Of a stretch of DNA of 64,000 nt, positions 44,002 to 52,867 are shown in pieces. This DNA comes from JBEKYD01 sp052148435. Lineage in GTDB: Bacteria > Acidobacteriota > Terriglobia > Bryobacterales > Bryobacteraceae. The position numbers were made by a program, and so were the translations under genes. Positions within the stretch are counted from its first letter, which is position 1, and each line of letters begins with the position of its first letter. The DNA is taken from NCBI GenBank assembly GCA_052148435.1, contig JBKQIF010000035.1:19475-83474 (forward strand), written 5' to 3'. The notes beneath the pieces were generated by a model. It saw only the letters and a list, made by a program, of their open reading frames with translations. It was not told the origin of the DNA and searched no databases.

Positions 44002-45870
44002 ATGCGTCGAGCCCTATTGGTTTTGCTTTTTACCGCGCCTGTTTGGGCGCAAACGCCGATTCGCCTGCGCGTGGACGCCACCGACGCGCCGCGGCGCGTG
44101 TTTCACGTCGAGCTTCACTTGCCGGTCGACGGCGGGCCGACCACCCTGCTCTACCCGCAGTGGATTCCGGGCGACCACGCGCCGGATGGGCCGGTGGTTC
44201 AGCTCGCCGGCCTGACCATCCAGGCGGAGGGCCACAGCGTACCTTGGCGGCGCGATTCCGTCGACATGTACGCCTTCCACGTGGAAGCGCCGCGGGGCGC
44301 GGGCGAACTGGATATTACGTTCGATTTTCTGGCGCCGCCGGAGGGCCAGCTCTCGTCGGGCAGCTCCACCACCACGGAGCTGGCGGTGCTGAACTGGAAT
44401 CAGTTCGTTCTCTATCCCCAAGGCGCCGACGCGGATCGTCTTCCCTACCAGGCGACGCTGCGGCTGCCGGAAGGCTGGAAATTCGGCACGGCCCTGCCGG
44501 TGCGCCGCCAGAACGGCGGCGAAATTGAATTCGAGACCGTGCCGCTCACCACGTTGATCGATTCGCCGCTTTCCGCCGGATTGTATTACCGCACCATCGA
44601 GCTGGGGAACGCGGGCGGGGCACCGCACTTCCTGCACCTGGTGGGCGACAGCGAAAAAGCCATCGATATGGGCAACGACCAGATCGCGCACTACCGCGCC
44701 CTGACGGTGGAAGCCAACGCGCTGTTCGGCGCGCACCACTACCGCTCCTATCATTTCCTTTACAGCCTGAGCGACCACGTGGCTCATTTCGGCCTGGAGC
44801 ACCACGAATCGAGCGACGACCGGGTGGGCGAGCGGACTGTGACCGACGAAGGGCAACGGGTGGTGGACGCGTCGCTGCTGCCGCACGAATTCGTGCATTC
44901 CTGGAACGGCAAATACCGCCGGCCGGCGGGATTGACCAGCGGCGGTCGCGATGGCGGCTACGATACTCCCATGAAGGGCGACCTGCTGTGGGTCTACGAA
45001 GGGCTGACCGAATATCTCGGCGCCATTCTGACGCCGCGCGCGGGCTTGCAGAAGGCGGACGAATATCGCGAGGCTCTGGCGATTACGGCCGCAACGCTCG
45101 ACTCCGAGTCGGGCCGCAAGTGGCGTCCTTTGGAAGATACGGCCATCGCCGCTCAGCTTTATTATTTTTCGAACGACGACTATATCGATTACCGCCGCGG
45201 GGTGGACTATTATCCCGAGGGCGAAATGCTGTGGCTCGACGTGGACGCCCGCATCCGCGCGTTGACGGGCGGCAAGAAATCGCTCGACGATTTTTGCCGC
45301 GCCTTCCATGGCGCTCCCTCCACGCCGCCCGCGATGAAGACCTACGACTTCGACGACATTGTGGCCGGGCTCAACGGCGTGGCGCCTTTCGACTGGGCCG
45401 CGTTTCTGAATCAGCGCCTCAAATCCGTCGCGGCGGCGACGCCGGTGGAGGCAGTCGCATCGGCCGGCTGGAAGCTGGTGTACGACGACGTGCGCTCGGA
45501 CTTTTTGAGGTCGATGGAAGACGCCTCCAAGCAGTCGGACTTCACTTTTTCGCTAGGCTTTAGAGTTCGCGACGACGACAGCAGCGTGATCGACGTGGTC
45601 TTCGGCGGCGCGGTGCAACAGGCCGGCATTATTCCCGGGGTGAAGCTGATTGCCGTGAATAACCGCCAGTATTCCTCCGGCGTGCTGCGGGACGCGCTGA
45701 AGCGTGCGGCCCATGGAGGGCCGGCGATCGAGCTGCTTGTCAAGAACGGAGAATACTACCAAACTCATCGCGTCGATTACCACGGCGGCGAGCGCTACCC
45801 TCACTTAGTGCGCGACGAGAGTAAGCCGGATCTACTGGCGGCGATTATCGCGCCGCTGGTGAAGCAGTAA
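44002..45870 (+). CDS. M61-family (glycyl aminopeptidase-like) metallopeptidase
   Basis: 622 aa with a short signal peptide (MRRALLVLLFTAPVWAQ). The zinc motif HEFVH (residues 295-299) is followed at the usual distance by the third-ligand region WVYEGLTEYLG. An N-terminal beta domain and a C-terminal PDZ domain (about 520-600, LGFRVRDDDSSV, then AGIIPGVKLIAVN) complete the family layout. M61 enzymes release N-terminal glycine or other small residues from peptides. Divergent from the class V aminotransferase gene. The 3' end overlaps the converging antitoxin-like gene by 26 bp. Confidence 0.92.
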   Translation: MRRALLVLLFTAPVWAQTPIRLRVDATDAPRRVFHVELHLPVDGGPTTLLYPQWIPGDHAPDGPVVQLAGLTIQAEGHSVPWRRDSVDMYAFHVEAPRGAGELDITFDFLAPPEGQLSSGSSTTTELAVLNWNQFVLYPQGADADRLPYQATLRLPEGWKFGTALPVRRQNGGEIEFETVPLTTLIDSPLSAGLYYRTIELGNAGGAPHFLHLVGDSEKAIDMGNDQIAHYRALTVEANALFGAHHYRSYHFLYSLSDHVAHFGLEHHESSDDRVGERTVTDEGQRVVDASLLPHEFVHSWNGKYRRPAGLTSGGRDGGYDTPMKGDLLWVYEGLTEYLGAILTPRAGLQKADEYREALAITAATLDSESGRKWRPLEDTAIAAQLYYFSNDDYIDYRRGVDYYPEGEMLWLDVDARIRALTGGKKSLDDFCRAFHGAPSTPPAMKTYDFDDIVAGLNGVAPFDWAAFLNQRLKSVAAATPVEAVASAGWKLVYDDVRSDFLRSMEDASKQSDFTFSLGFRVRDDDSSVIDVVFGGAVQQAGIIPGVKLIAVNNRQYSSGVLRDALKRAAHGGPAIELLVKNGEYYQTHRVDYHGGERYPHLVRDESKPDLLAAIIAPLVKQ

Positions 45871-46177
45871 GTGGCTTTTCGTGGCGCGCGCACTCTTGCG
45901 TGCCGCGTCGGCAGGTGTAGCTCCGTGGAAGGGCCCTCTCGAGATCGAGGTCAAGACCCTTGAACGGAGATTCGGCAAACAACTGCGCCAGGCTCTTTCT
46001 GCCGGGGGGCCTCTGGCGCTTGGGCCGCGCAGTCTGGTCCTGCGGCGAGTGCGTGAGCGGAAGATGGACAGCATCTTCAAGCAGACTGGCAGCATGCACC
46101 TCCACCGCGCGACCGTAGGCGGCGGCCTGGCGCGCAGCGGCCTGAACCTCGGGTGTGATGTCAACGGTTATTATCAA
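45845..46177 (-). CDS. Antitoxin-like protein without toxin partner
   Basis: About 110 aa. The body (IITVDITPEVQAAARQAAAY, then EVHAASLLEDAVHLP, then GRKSLAQLFAESPFKGLDLD) matches a small antitoxin type usually paired with a PIN toxin. In relatives the protein ends soon after GLDLDFER; here the frame runs on for 25 unrelated residues into the 3' end of the M61 gene. No PIN-domain gene follows. The start is probably TTG at 46177, preceded by GGAAGGG. I infer a leftover of a vapBC-like pair whose toxin was lost. Confidence 0.6.
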   Translation of the reverse strand: MIITVDITPEVQAAARQAAAYGRAVEVHAASLLEDAVHLPLTHSPQDQTARPKRQRPPGRKSLAQLFAESPFKGLDLDLERALPRSYTCRRGTQECARHEKPLTASPAAR

Positions 46178-46289
46178 GGGCGCCCTTCCAACTCCTAAGG
46201 CACCGCCGTCCCCGCTTCGAATCAAGCAGATAGCCGAGACTCGTCGCGGTTTCCTGCATCCCCAACACCCGTTAGCGCGCACCGCCCAC

Positions 46290-48194
46290 TCAGCGCTGAA
46301 ACACCACAAACCGCCCGATCATGGTGCTCCTGGGAAAGCCCTGGTATAAGCTCAGGCGTTTGGCGTCACCGGCGCAGTCCAGGCAAACCACGGCGCAGGG
46401 AACGTCCGGTACCGGAGGCGCGTATCGGCGGGTGAGGTTGGACACGCCGGTGTGGAGGAAACGCACTGCGGGGTTGCGCTCGCGTAACAGGGCCTGCAGC
46501 GGATACTCGAGGGTGAGGTTCGAGATGTCGATGCCCACCACCCCGCAGCGGGAGCGATCGAGAAGCGAGACCGCGCCGAAGAACGACGGCGCGTTGTTCC
46601 AGGAACCCATATCGGCGAAGTACTCCTGGTCGCGATTGGCGTGGAGGACGCTCGCAGGGCCGCTCCACGGGCGCACCCAGTTTTCGAACAGCGCCGGCCG
46701 CGCGTTGTTGAGCAGAAACAGCGCCAGAAGGATCGACACCGGCGCCCGCCAGCGCCCGAATGCCGCACCCATCAGCGGCGCCGAGGCCACCAGCAACGGC
46801 AAGAACAGGCGCGCCAGAAAGGGTTGCCACTTCAAATACTCGCAGAAGGCGAGGAATCCGAATGCCAGCGCCGCGGTGTACCAAAGCCACGCCGCATTGC
46901 GCCTCCGAATGGCGGCCAGCACGGCCACTGCGAGCAGCAGCAATTGCCAGCGGTTGGGCGCGTTGGCTTCATGATTGGCATTGAGCGGCGGAGCGAATTC
47001 GGCCCATGGCCAGGTGGTGGCGGGATCGTTCCAATCGATGTGCAGCTTTTTGTGCACTGCGACGACGAAGCCGTAGACGCCCTGATTCCAGCGTTGACTG
47101 CGCGCGCCGAGCTGCTCGGAGAGATTACGCAGGGCGCCGGAGACCAGCGGTTTCCAACCCAGCTTATCGTTGCGCCAGCGGAAAGCGCCGTCGCCATAGG
47201 CGGAATCGAACCCCAGCGGCCAGCCGCTCAAGCGGTAGTTGCGCACGAAGAGCGGGGCGTCGATCGAGAGGGCGCAGGCCAGGGCGATGGCGGGGCAAAC
47301 CAGCACGTGGGGCGGACGCCAGTCCCGCATGTTGCGCCACACCCGCGGCATGGCGCGCGCACCGGCCCGCGCGCCCGCCCACCATGCCACGGCTACCAGG
47401 GCGGGCGTAAACAGGTAGGCCGTGGCCTTGGTATCGAGCGCCAGCCCTATGGCGCAGCCGAGGCAGACGGCGTCCCATTTCCAGCGCGCGGCGCCGGTGC
47501 GGCTGGCGAAATAAATCGCCGCCACCAGCCATAGGGCGCAAACCAGATCGTTCTTGGCGCCCGAAGAAGCCAGGATGCCCGCCGGGAGGGTGGCCGAAAC
47601 CAGCGCCGCCAGCGCCTGGCCGCGGCCGCCGGCGCCCAGCTCGCGGGCCACCAGCGAGACGCCCGCTATCGCGCCCAACGATGCGGACCATTGCACCAGG
47701 TTGACGAACCAATCGCCGCCGGCCAGCAAATACGCGTGCAGCATCAGGTACTCGGCCATGGGCTGCAGCATGATCTGGTTCAGGAAGGGGGTGGGAAAAA
47801 AGCCTACGCTGGATTGTTCCGCCCAATAGACCACGCGCGGTAAGTGGTAGGCCATGGCGTCGGTGCTGTTGGGCGGGCTGAGCAGCGCCACGAGGCCGGT
47901 GAATACGGCCACGGTGACGCATCCGGCCAGGCATACGATTACGACCGGGTCCGGTTTCAGGCGGGGGAGGGTGACGGGGCGGCGGCGCAGGAAGGCGGCA
48001 ATCGTGACCAGCGCCCACGCCGCGGCCAGGGACAGGCGCGTGACCGCGCCGGCTAGGCTCAGCAGCTCCACCATGGCCCAGGCCGCCGCGCCGAACATCA
48101 CCGCCGCGCGCAGAAAACGGTCCCGCCAACCTTCGCTTTCCACCGCCAGAAACAAGGCGGCAAACGCCAGCGGCAGGAGCAGGATCAAGACCAT
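46290..48194 (-). CDS. Polytopic membrane protein, glycosyltransferase (GT39-like) type
   Basis: 634 aa with about 11 or 12 membrane segments. The first large loop, AYHLPRVVYWAEQSSVGFFP with the preceding STDAM, resembles the acceptor/donor loop of PMT/ArnT-type glycosyltransferases that use polyprenyl-phosphate sugars. A periplasmic C-terminal domain of about 120 residues follows the last membrane segment. Such proteins add sugars to proteins or lipids at the outer face of the inner membrane; the target is unknown. Gene stands alone; ATG 48194 follows GCGCCAATTTTAG on the minus side only weakly supported. Confidence 0.75.
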   Translation of the reverse strand: MVLILLLPLAFAALFLAVESEGWRDRFLRAAVMFGAAAWAMVELLSLAGAVTRLSLAAAWALVTIAAFLRRRPVTLPRLKPDPVVIVCLAGCVTVAVFTGLVALLSPPNSTDAMAYHLPRVVYWAEQSSVGFFPTPFLNQIMLQPMAEYLMLHAYLLAGGDWFVNLVQWSASLGAIAGVSLVARELGAGGRGQALAALVSATLPAGILASSGAKNDLVCALWLVAAIYFASRTGAARWKWDAVCLGCAIGLALDTKATAYLFTPALVAVAWWAGARAGARAMPRVWRNMRDWRPPHVLVCPAIALACALSIDAPLFVRNYRLSGWPLGFDSAYGDGAFRWRNDKLGWKPLVSGALRNLSEQLGARSQRWNQGVYGFVVAVHKKLHIDWNDPATTWPWAEFAPPLNANHEANAPNRWQLLLLAVAVLAAIRRRNAAWLWYTAALAFGFLAFCEYLKWQPFLARLFLPLLVASAPLMGAAFGRWRAPVSILLALFLLNNARPALFENWVRPWSGPASVLHANRDQEYFADMGSWNNAPSFFGAVSLLDRSRCGVVGIDISNLTLEYPLQALLRERNPAVRFLHTGVSNLTRRYAPPVPDVPCAVVCLDCAGDAKRLSLYQGFPRSTMIGRFVVFQR

Positions 48195-48637
48195 GGAGCG
48201 CCAATTTTAGCAACCGGTCGGGGAAGGGCGTAGTCTGGACGTCCGCAGCAGTGTTCGAGGGCCGGTCTTCGGTTCGTTCCGGGTTCACTTGGGTTCGGTT
48301 TATTTTGCGGTTCTTTTGTTTTCAATGACTTGTTGGGTTCGTTTGGCGGAGATGCGGGCGCGACACAGGGTCGGCGATCGCCAGGCGCGTTAAAAGCGAA
48401 GCCGGCATTCGGCGGACCAAGAATGCGTTGCGGCGACATCGGAATCCCGCCACCAGGATAGAACAGAGGGTTCAGGGGGATATCGTAAGTGGCTTGCTTT
48501 CAGCAAAAAAAGGCTGTGAACGAAAAAAGTCCGATCAGTTTGATGGGACTTCATCGATCGGCCTTTCGCCGGATCTATCGCTGGAAGCCAATGGAAGCAT
48601 CCCGCCCCCAAGCTGCCCCAAGAATCTGGCGCAGGGG
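48195..48637. other. Non-coding interval with T/G-rich low-complexity tract
   Basis: About 440 bp. The part 48270-48345 is a T/G-rich run of GGGTTC/GGTTCGTT-like words, unlike the surrounding GC-rich DNA, and may be an old repeat. No gene is seen. Confidence 0.4.
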
Positions 48638-48961
48638 CTACTGTCCCTGGTTTTGTCCTCCCGGGAATGCATGGGTGCCGTGAGTGATGGCTGCGCCCGC
48701 CCGAAGCGCTGCAGCGATTGTCACCACTTCGGCGATCTCAGGATCGGTTGCGCCGGCCTGCCGCGCTTTGCCTGAGTGGACCTCGATGCAGTAGGGGCAT
48801 TGCGTTGTGAACGCGACGGCGAGCGCCATCAGTTCTTTGTACTTGACAGGGATCGCTCCGTCGGCCATGGCGGCTTTGTCAAAGGCCCAGAAAGCTCGCA
48901 TCGCGGCCGTAGCGTTCGCATCCAGAATCTTGAGTTTTTTCAGGTTACTCATGCTGTACAA
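48638..48961 (-). CDS. AhpD-like carboxymuconolactone decarboxylase-family protein
   Basis: 107 aa. The alkylhydroperoxidase motif ALAVAFTTQCPYCIEVHSGKA (CxxC with downstream His) is complete, as in AhpD peroxidase-type proteins that reduce peroxides with a thiol pair. The start is probably TTG at 48961 because AGGAGGT lies at ideal spacing from it; the ATG three codons in (48952) would be too far from that site. Monocistronic and divergent from the next gene. Confidence 0.88.
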   Translation of the reverse strand: MYSMSNLKKLKILDANATAAMRAFWAFDKAAMADGAIPVKYKELMALAVAFTTQCPYCIEVHSGKARQAGATDPEIAEVVTIAAALRAGAAITHGTHAFPGGQNQGQ

Positions 48962-49112
48962 GGCGGACCTCCTATTTTTCGAGAAGAACCATCATTGTAC
49001 CCGACGATGGAGCGCCTACTCCCTAAAGCGCTCGGCCACCCGACGGCTCCGGCCCGTTTTCGTGCTAAATTGCACCATAGCGACGCCGACTGAGCGGCGG
49101 GCGGAATCTTCC

Positions 49113-50207
49113 TTGAAGCGATTTCCTTTTCTGGATTGGATGCGGGGCGTGGCCGTGATCGTCATGATCGAGTGCCATACCTTCAATTCCCTAACCCGTT
49201 TGGGCCTGCGGGACGGCGGCCCGTACGTTCTGTCGCAGTTCGTGGGCGGCATGGCGGCCCCGCTGTTCTTATTCATGGCGGGCATGACCAGCGCCTTCCA
49301 GATGGACGGGCTGGATCGGCGCGAAGCGAACCCGTTGCGGCGCTGGCGGCTGGCGCTCCACCGCGCCGGTTACATTCTGGCCATCGCCTTTGCCTTCCGC
49401 ATCACCAATTGGCTGGGGAGCTTTCCCGGAGGCAATTGGCACGAGATCTTCAAGGTTGACATTCTGAATTGCATGGGCGTGGCCATGGCATTCTTCGCGG
49501 CCGTGGCCGGGGTGGAACGGGCCAACCGGGCACGCGTGGCCGCCATGGGCGCGATGGCGATTGCGCTGGTTTCGCCCGTTCTGGCTAACCTCAACTGGGA
49601 TGGTGCGCCGGTCCTGCTGCGCGAATACATGGTGCCCATACCCGGGCGCGGGCATTTTCCGTTCTTCCCGTGCGCGGCGTACCTGGGTTTCGGGCTGGCG
49701 GCGGGAGCGGTGGTGAAACAGACCGCCGAACAGCGAATGGAGCGGCTCATGCAATGGTCGGTACTGGCCGGCTTCGGCCTGGTGTTTGGCGGACAGTATT
49801 TTGCCAACCTGCCGTATTCGATCTACGCAAAGTCCAGTTTCTGGTCCGATAGCCCGGCCCTGGTCCTGATTCGCCTCGGGATGACGCTGGTGCTGATGCC
49901 GGCATCCTACTTATGGACCGAGTACTGGACGCGCGCCGGCTGGAGCTGGGTGGTCGCGTTGGGCAGGAATTCGCTGATGGTTTATTGGGTGCATGTGGTG
50001 CTGGTCTACGGTGCGCTGGCTAAACCGTTCAAGCGGACCATGAACATTCCGGAAGCTACGCTGGCTACCTCGGCGGTGATGGCGCTGATGGTGGCGCTCT
50101 CGGTGGCATGGCTCCAGTGGAAGAGCCGCCGGGGCGCTGTCCAACCTGCCGACGCGATTCCGCCGGCGCCGGCAAGCGCGGCCGCGGCCCTGCCGGAATC
50201 GGGATAG
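49113..50207 (+). CDS. Acyltransferase-like integral membrane protein (DUF1624/HGSNAT-like)
   Basis: 364 aa with about 9 or 10 membrane segments. The start region RFPFLDWMRGVAVIVMIECH and the APLFLFMAGMTSAFQ segment match the heparan-alpha-glucosaminide acetyltransferase/DUF1624 group, in which a His in this first segment is functional. LGRNSLMVYWVHVVLVY near the end is also typical. These proteins move acyl groups across the inner membrane. No ATG precedes the conserved start; TTG at 49113 is the best choice, with ATG 49140 too late. Confidence in start is low, in family moderate. Confidence 0.78.
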   Translation: MKRFPFLDWMRGVAVIVMIECHTFNSLTRLGLRDGGPYVLSQFVGGMAAPLFLFMAGMTSAFQMDGLDRREANPLRRWRLALHRAGYILAIAFAFRITNWLGSFPGGNWHEIFKVDILNCMGVAMAFFAAVAGVERANRARVAAMGAMAIALVSPVLANLNWDGAPVLLREYMVPIPGRGHFPFFPCAAYLGFGLAAGAVVKQTAEQRMERLMQWSVLAGFGLVFGGQYFANLPYSIYAKSSFWSDSPALVLIRLGMTLVLMPASYLWTEYWTRAGWSWVVALGRNSLMVYWVHVVLVYGALAKPFKRTMNIPEATLATSAVMALMVALSVAWLQWKSRRGAVQPADAIPPAPASAAAALPESG

Positions 50208-50214
50208 CCTGGTC

Positions 50215-51525
50215 TCAAGCCCAGAATTTGAGGTACGGTTTCTCTTCGGCCAGGCGCAGCAGGTAGAGCCCCAGCTCGCGGGCATGGTAGTCGCCCCACA
50301 TCGAGGATTCGCCCGGGCCGCCGTCCCAGCCGTTGGGGCGGTGATAGACCGAGTGCAGAATCAGGCCCTGGTGCGACGGGCTCGCGCTCAGGTAGGGGTC
50401 GTCGAATAAGGCCGAGCAGACGGTCAACCCGGCGTCGGTATAACGCGAAAGGCCCAGGTACCGGCCCAGCCGCAACAACCCCTGCGCGGCGATGGCGGCG
50501 GCGGAGCTATCCGCCGGTTCGTGCGGGTTGAAAGGGTCGGCCGGGCGCGCGCGCCAGTCGCCGAGTTCGACCAGGCCGGGCGCGCCGGTGTCCCAGTAGG
50601 GAATGCCGTCGGCGGCGGTGTTGTCGATGTAGAAATCGCAGGTGGCGCGGGCGGCCTTCTCCATCATCTCCACGAATTCGGCGGGAGCGCCGTCGAGGAT
50701 CGAGAAGAATTCGAGCTGCTCGGCGAAACCGCACATGGCCCAGGCCAGGCCACGCGTCCAGGTGGTAAAGGGCGAGTAGCCTTGCTGCGAATTGGGGCAG
50801 CGAAAACTGCCGTCGTTGGGATTGAAGATGGCCTCGTGGGCTACGCGGCCCCGCACGTCGTAGACGTCGCGCCCTTCGCCGTAGAAGACCGAGTAGCGGG
50901 CGGTCGAGCGGGCGTGGTCCATCAGGCGGTCGAGCAGGGAAATCCGGCGGTCGTTTTCGCCCATCAGGGCGTGGCCCAGCCGGTGGGCCACCGCCAGAAT
51001 GCGCAGCGAGCGGATGGTATCGACAAACAGCGAATGCGGCCCGTTGAAAGAGTAGATATAGCCGCCGCCATCGGCCGTCGGGGACCAGCGCGCGGCCTGT
51101 ATGGCACCCGAGATCTTGAGCGCCAGCTCGTAAAACCGCCGTTCCCACGGATTGTCTTCAATCCGCCCTTCCGCCATCAGCCGCAGCAGGTTGCCGTAGG
51201 TGCTGAGATTGTTGAAGCCGTGATCGTGGACGCCGGTGTGCGATACGTGCGGCGCCATGTACAAGACCGTGCGCGCCCGGCCGGCCTCCAGGAATGCGCG
51301 CTCGCCGGTGGCGTCGAACTGCAGAATCGGCGCGCCGAACTGGAACCCCTGCGTCCATTCGGTCCAGCCGCGGCTCGAGTAGCGGCCTTCGACGGTGCAG
51401 ACCGGCGATCCCTGTTCGGGCGTCCAGGTTTGGTCGAGCGAATGAATTTTGGCGGCCGAGAGTTCGAACAGGCGATGGAGTTTGCCGTGCAGCGCGGCGG
51501 GCGTCAGATCGGTCGAGATACGCAT
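50215..51525 (-). CDS. GH88-like glycoside hydrolase
   Basis: 436 aa, an (alpha/alpha)6 barrel. The layout resembles family 88 unsaturated glucuronyl/galacturonyl hydrolases: THTGVHDHGFNN with a catalytic Asp candidate, WTRGLAWAMCGFAE, the second Asp in IPYWDTGAPG, and DSSAAAIAAQGLL. Such enzymes remove unsaturated uronic acid from oligosaccharides made by polysaccharide lyases. There is no signal peptide, which fits a cytoplasmic enzyme. Monocistronic; it converges with the membrane protein gene. Confidence 0.85.
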   Translation of the reverse strand: MRISTDLTPAALHGKLHRLFELSAAKIHSLDQTWTPEQGSPVCTVEGRYSSRGWTEWTQGFQFGAPILQFDATGERAFLEAGRARTVLYMAPHVSHTGVHDHGFNNLSTYGNLLRLMAEGRIEDNPWERRFYELALKISGAIQAARWSPTADGGGYIYSFNGPHSLFVDTIRSLRILAVAHRLGHALMGENDRRISLLDRLMDHARSTARYSVFYGEGRDVYDVRGRVAHEAIFNPNDGSFRCPNSQQGYSPFTTWTRGLAWAMCGFAEQLEFFSILDGAPAEFVEMMEKAARATCDFYIDNTAADGIPYWDTGAPGLVELGDWRARPADPFNPHEPADSSAAAIAAQGLLRLGRYLGLSRYTDAGLTVCSALFDDPYLSASPSHQGLILHSVYHRPNGWDGGPGESSMWGDYHARELGLYLLRLAEEKPYLKFWA

Positions 51526-51656
51526 GGGGAAAGGTCATTCTAACGCCGTGGCCGCACGAGGTCGGGAGGCGGGATGTTCCTGGAGAGGACGGGCCTCCCG
51601 GAGCGCCGGCGCGCGAGGTTTGCGGCATTGTGGCCGATAAGCTACAATGGACTCGA

Positions 51657-51962
51657 ATGCCGGCAGACGAGTACTTGCTACGGCACTACGAGGCGGCCAA
51701 TGGAAAACGTCCATTTGCGGAGTGGCTGTGGTTGTTGTCGGATCGAAACCCCGACGCCGCGGCGCGAGTGCAGACGCGCCTGGACCGGCTGCGCTTGGGC
51801 AATTTTGGAGATGCTCGATCCCTGGGAAAGGGACTATCCGAACTGCGCATCGATATCGGTCCAGGGTACCGGGTTTGCGGTGGGGACAAAAGCACCCAAC
51901 GAAGGGACATTCGCCGCGCCAGAGAATACTTCACGGATTACCGGAGGAGGCCAGATGCCTAG
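51657..51962 (+). CDS. RelE/HigB-type toxin of a TAC module, internally shortened
   Basis: 101 aa. The start (EYLLRHYEAANGKRPFAEWL), the core LDRLRLGNFGDARSLGKGLS, and ELRIDIGPGYRV are those of the addiction-module killer (RelE/ParE superfamily, HI1419-like) toxins, ribosome-dependent mRNA interferases. Relatives then have a strand of about 13 residues (YF.DG...VLLL) before GGDK; here RV runs straight into CGGDKSTQRRDIRRAREYF. The frame is kept, so this looks like a precise in-frame deletion of a core strand. It overlaps the antitoxin start by 8 bp. Activity is doubtful. Confidence 0.8.
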   Translation: MPADEYLLRHYEAANGKRPFAEWLWLLSDRNPDAAARVQTRLDRLRLGNFGDARSLGKGLSELRIDIGPGYRVCGGDKSTQRRDIRRAREYFTDYRRRPDA

Positions 51963-52359
51963 AAGTGCACTATACGACGATCTTCTGAAGGACATGCTAA
52001 AGGACGAGGCGCGGGCGCTCGCTTATCTGAACGCGGCGCTTGACGAGCAGGACCCGAGAATCTTTTTGATCGCGCTGCGCAACGTCACACTGGCGCAGGG
52101 AGGGATCGCTACGGTTGCCGCGCGCTCCGGCTTGAATCGCGAGAGCCTGTATCGGGCACTCTCCGAGAAGGGCAACCCGAGTGTCCAAACCCTGGCTGCG
52201 GTTCTGGAGGCGCTCGGAGCCCGATTGGGCGTGGCAGGAATAAAGCGGTCCGCCGCGCACGTTCCGCTTTGCTCGTTCACGGCGATGAGCAGCGTTCGGC
52301 CGGTTTTCTCCTGGCCAAACATGCCGGCAGTATCCGCTCTACAACTGATGGCGGCTTGA
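51955..52359 (+). CDS. HigA-type antitoxin with C-terminal extension (candidate ChAD)
   Basis: 134 aa. The first about 95 residues are a complete addiction-module antidote protein: ALYDDLLKDMLKDEARALAY, LRNVTLAQGGIATVAARSGL, and the HTH NRESLYRALSEKGNPSVQTL. Relatives stop near residue 95-100. This one has about 38 more residues rich in hydrophobic amino acids (LCSFTAMSSVRPVFSWPNMP, Trp120). In toxin-antitoxin-chaperone systems an unstable C-terminal chaperone-addiction sequence (ChAD) makes the antitoxin depend on a SecB-like chaperone; the next gene, 4 bp on, encodes one. Confidence 0.82.
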   Translation: MPRSALYDDLLKDMLKDEARALAYLNAALDEQDPRIFLIALRNVTLAQGGIATVAARSGLNRESLYRALSEKGNPSVQTLAAVLEALGARLGVAGIKRSAAHVPLCSFTAMSSVRPVFSWPNMPAVSALQLMAA

Positions 52360-52363
52360 TGGT

Positions 52364-52852
52364 ATGGATTTCACGATTGCATTGACAAAACGGGAGATAG
52401 AGCGCGCCGCAGCCCTGCAAGCGAAGGCGCAATTGCAGGATATTTCGCTTTACAGGTCGGAAGCCGAGGGCGCAGGCCCGCCGGTCGGAGCTGTCGAACC
52501 AGTCCGACTTGACGCGGAGGTCGAGTCTGAAGTGGAGGGCAGTGGCTCAACCGGGGTGGATTTCGCAGTCACGCTTCGGGTGCGCTGCGATGGAGCGTTG
52601 ACGTTCCACATCAACGCGACCTTTCTAGCACGCTACCGATTCGCAGATCAGGCGAAGCCCCCAGCCGAAGCCGAAGTCGAGGCCTTCCGGAAAGGCCATG
52701 CGGTTCTGGCGGTTTGGCCCTATCTTCGGGAATTTGTGCAAACCATAACCGCACGGATGGGCTTCCCCACCGAGCCCTTGCCGCTGCTACGCCTGGTATT
52801 GTCCGACGCGGGTAAACGCAGCAAGAAAGGAGCCCGAGCGGCCCGAGGATGA
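52364..52852 (+). CDS. SecB-like chaperone of a TAC module
   Basis: 162 aa, close to the size of E. coli SecB (155 aa). The C-terminal half (KGHAVLAVWPYLREFVQTIT, then ARMGFPTEPLPLLRLVLSD) carries the SecB signature: a strand, then WPYLRE, the long helix, and the F-P-PLLLP end. The N-terminal beta part (VESEVEGSGSTGVDFAVTLR) fits the SecB core. It directly follows a toxin-antitoxin pair whose antitoxin has a C-terminal extension, the arrangement of HigB1-HigA1-Rv1957 in Mycobacterium tuberculosis. I infer that it protects this antitoxin rather than serving general export. Confidence 0.82.
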   Translation: MDFTIALTKREIERAAALQAKAQLQDISLYRSEAEGAGPPVGAVEPVRLDAEVESEVEGSGSTGVDFAVTLRVRCDGALTFHINATFLARYRFADQAKPPAEAEVEAFRKGHAVLAVWPYLREFVQTITARMGFPTEPLPLLRLVLSDAGKRSKKGARAARG

Positions 52853-52867
52853 CGATATGCCTCGCAG

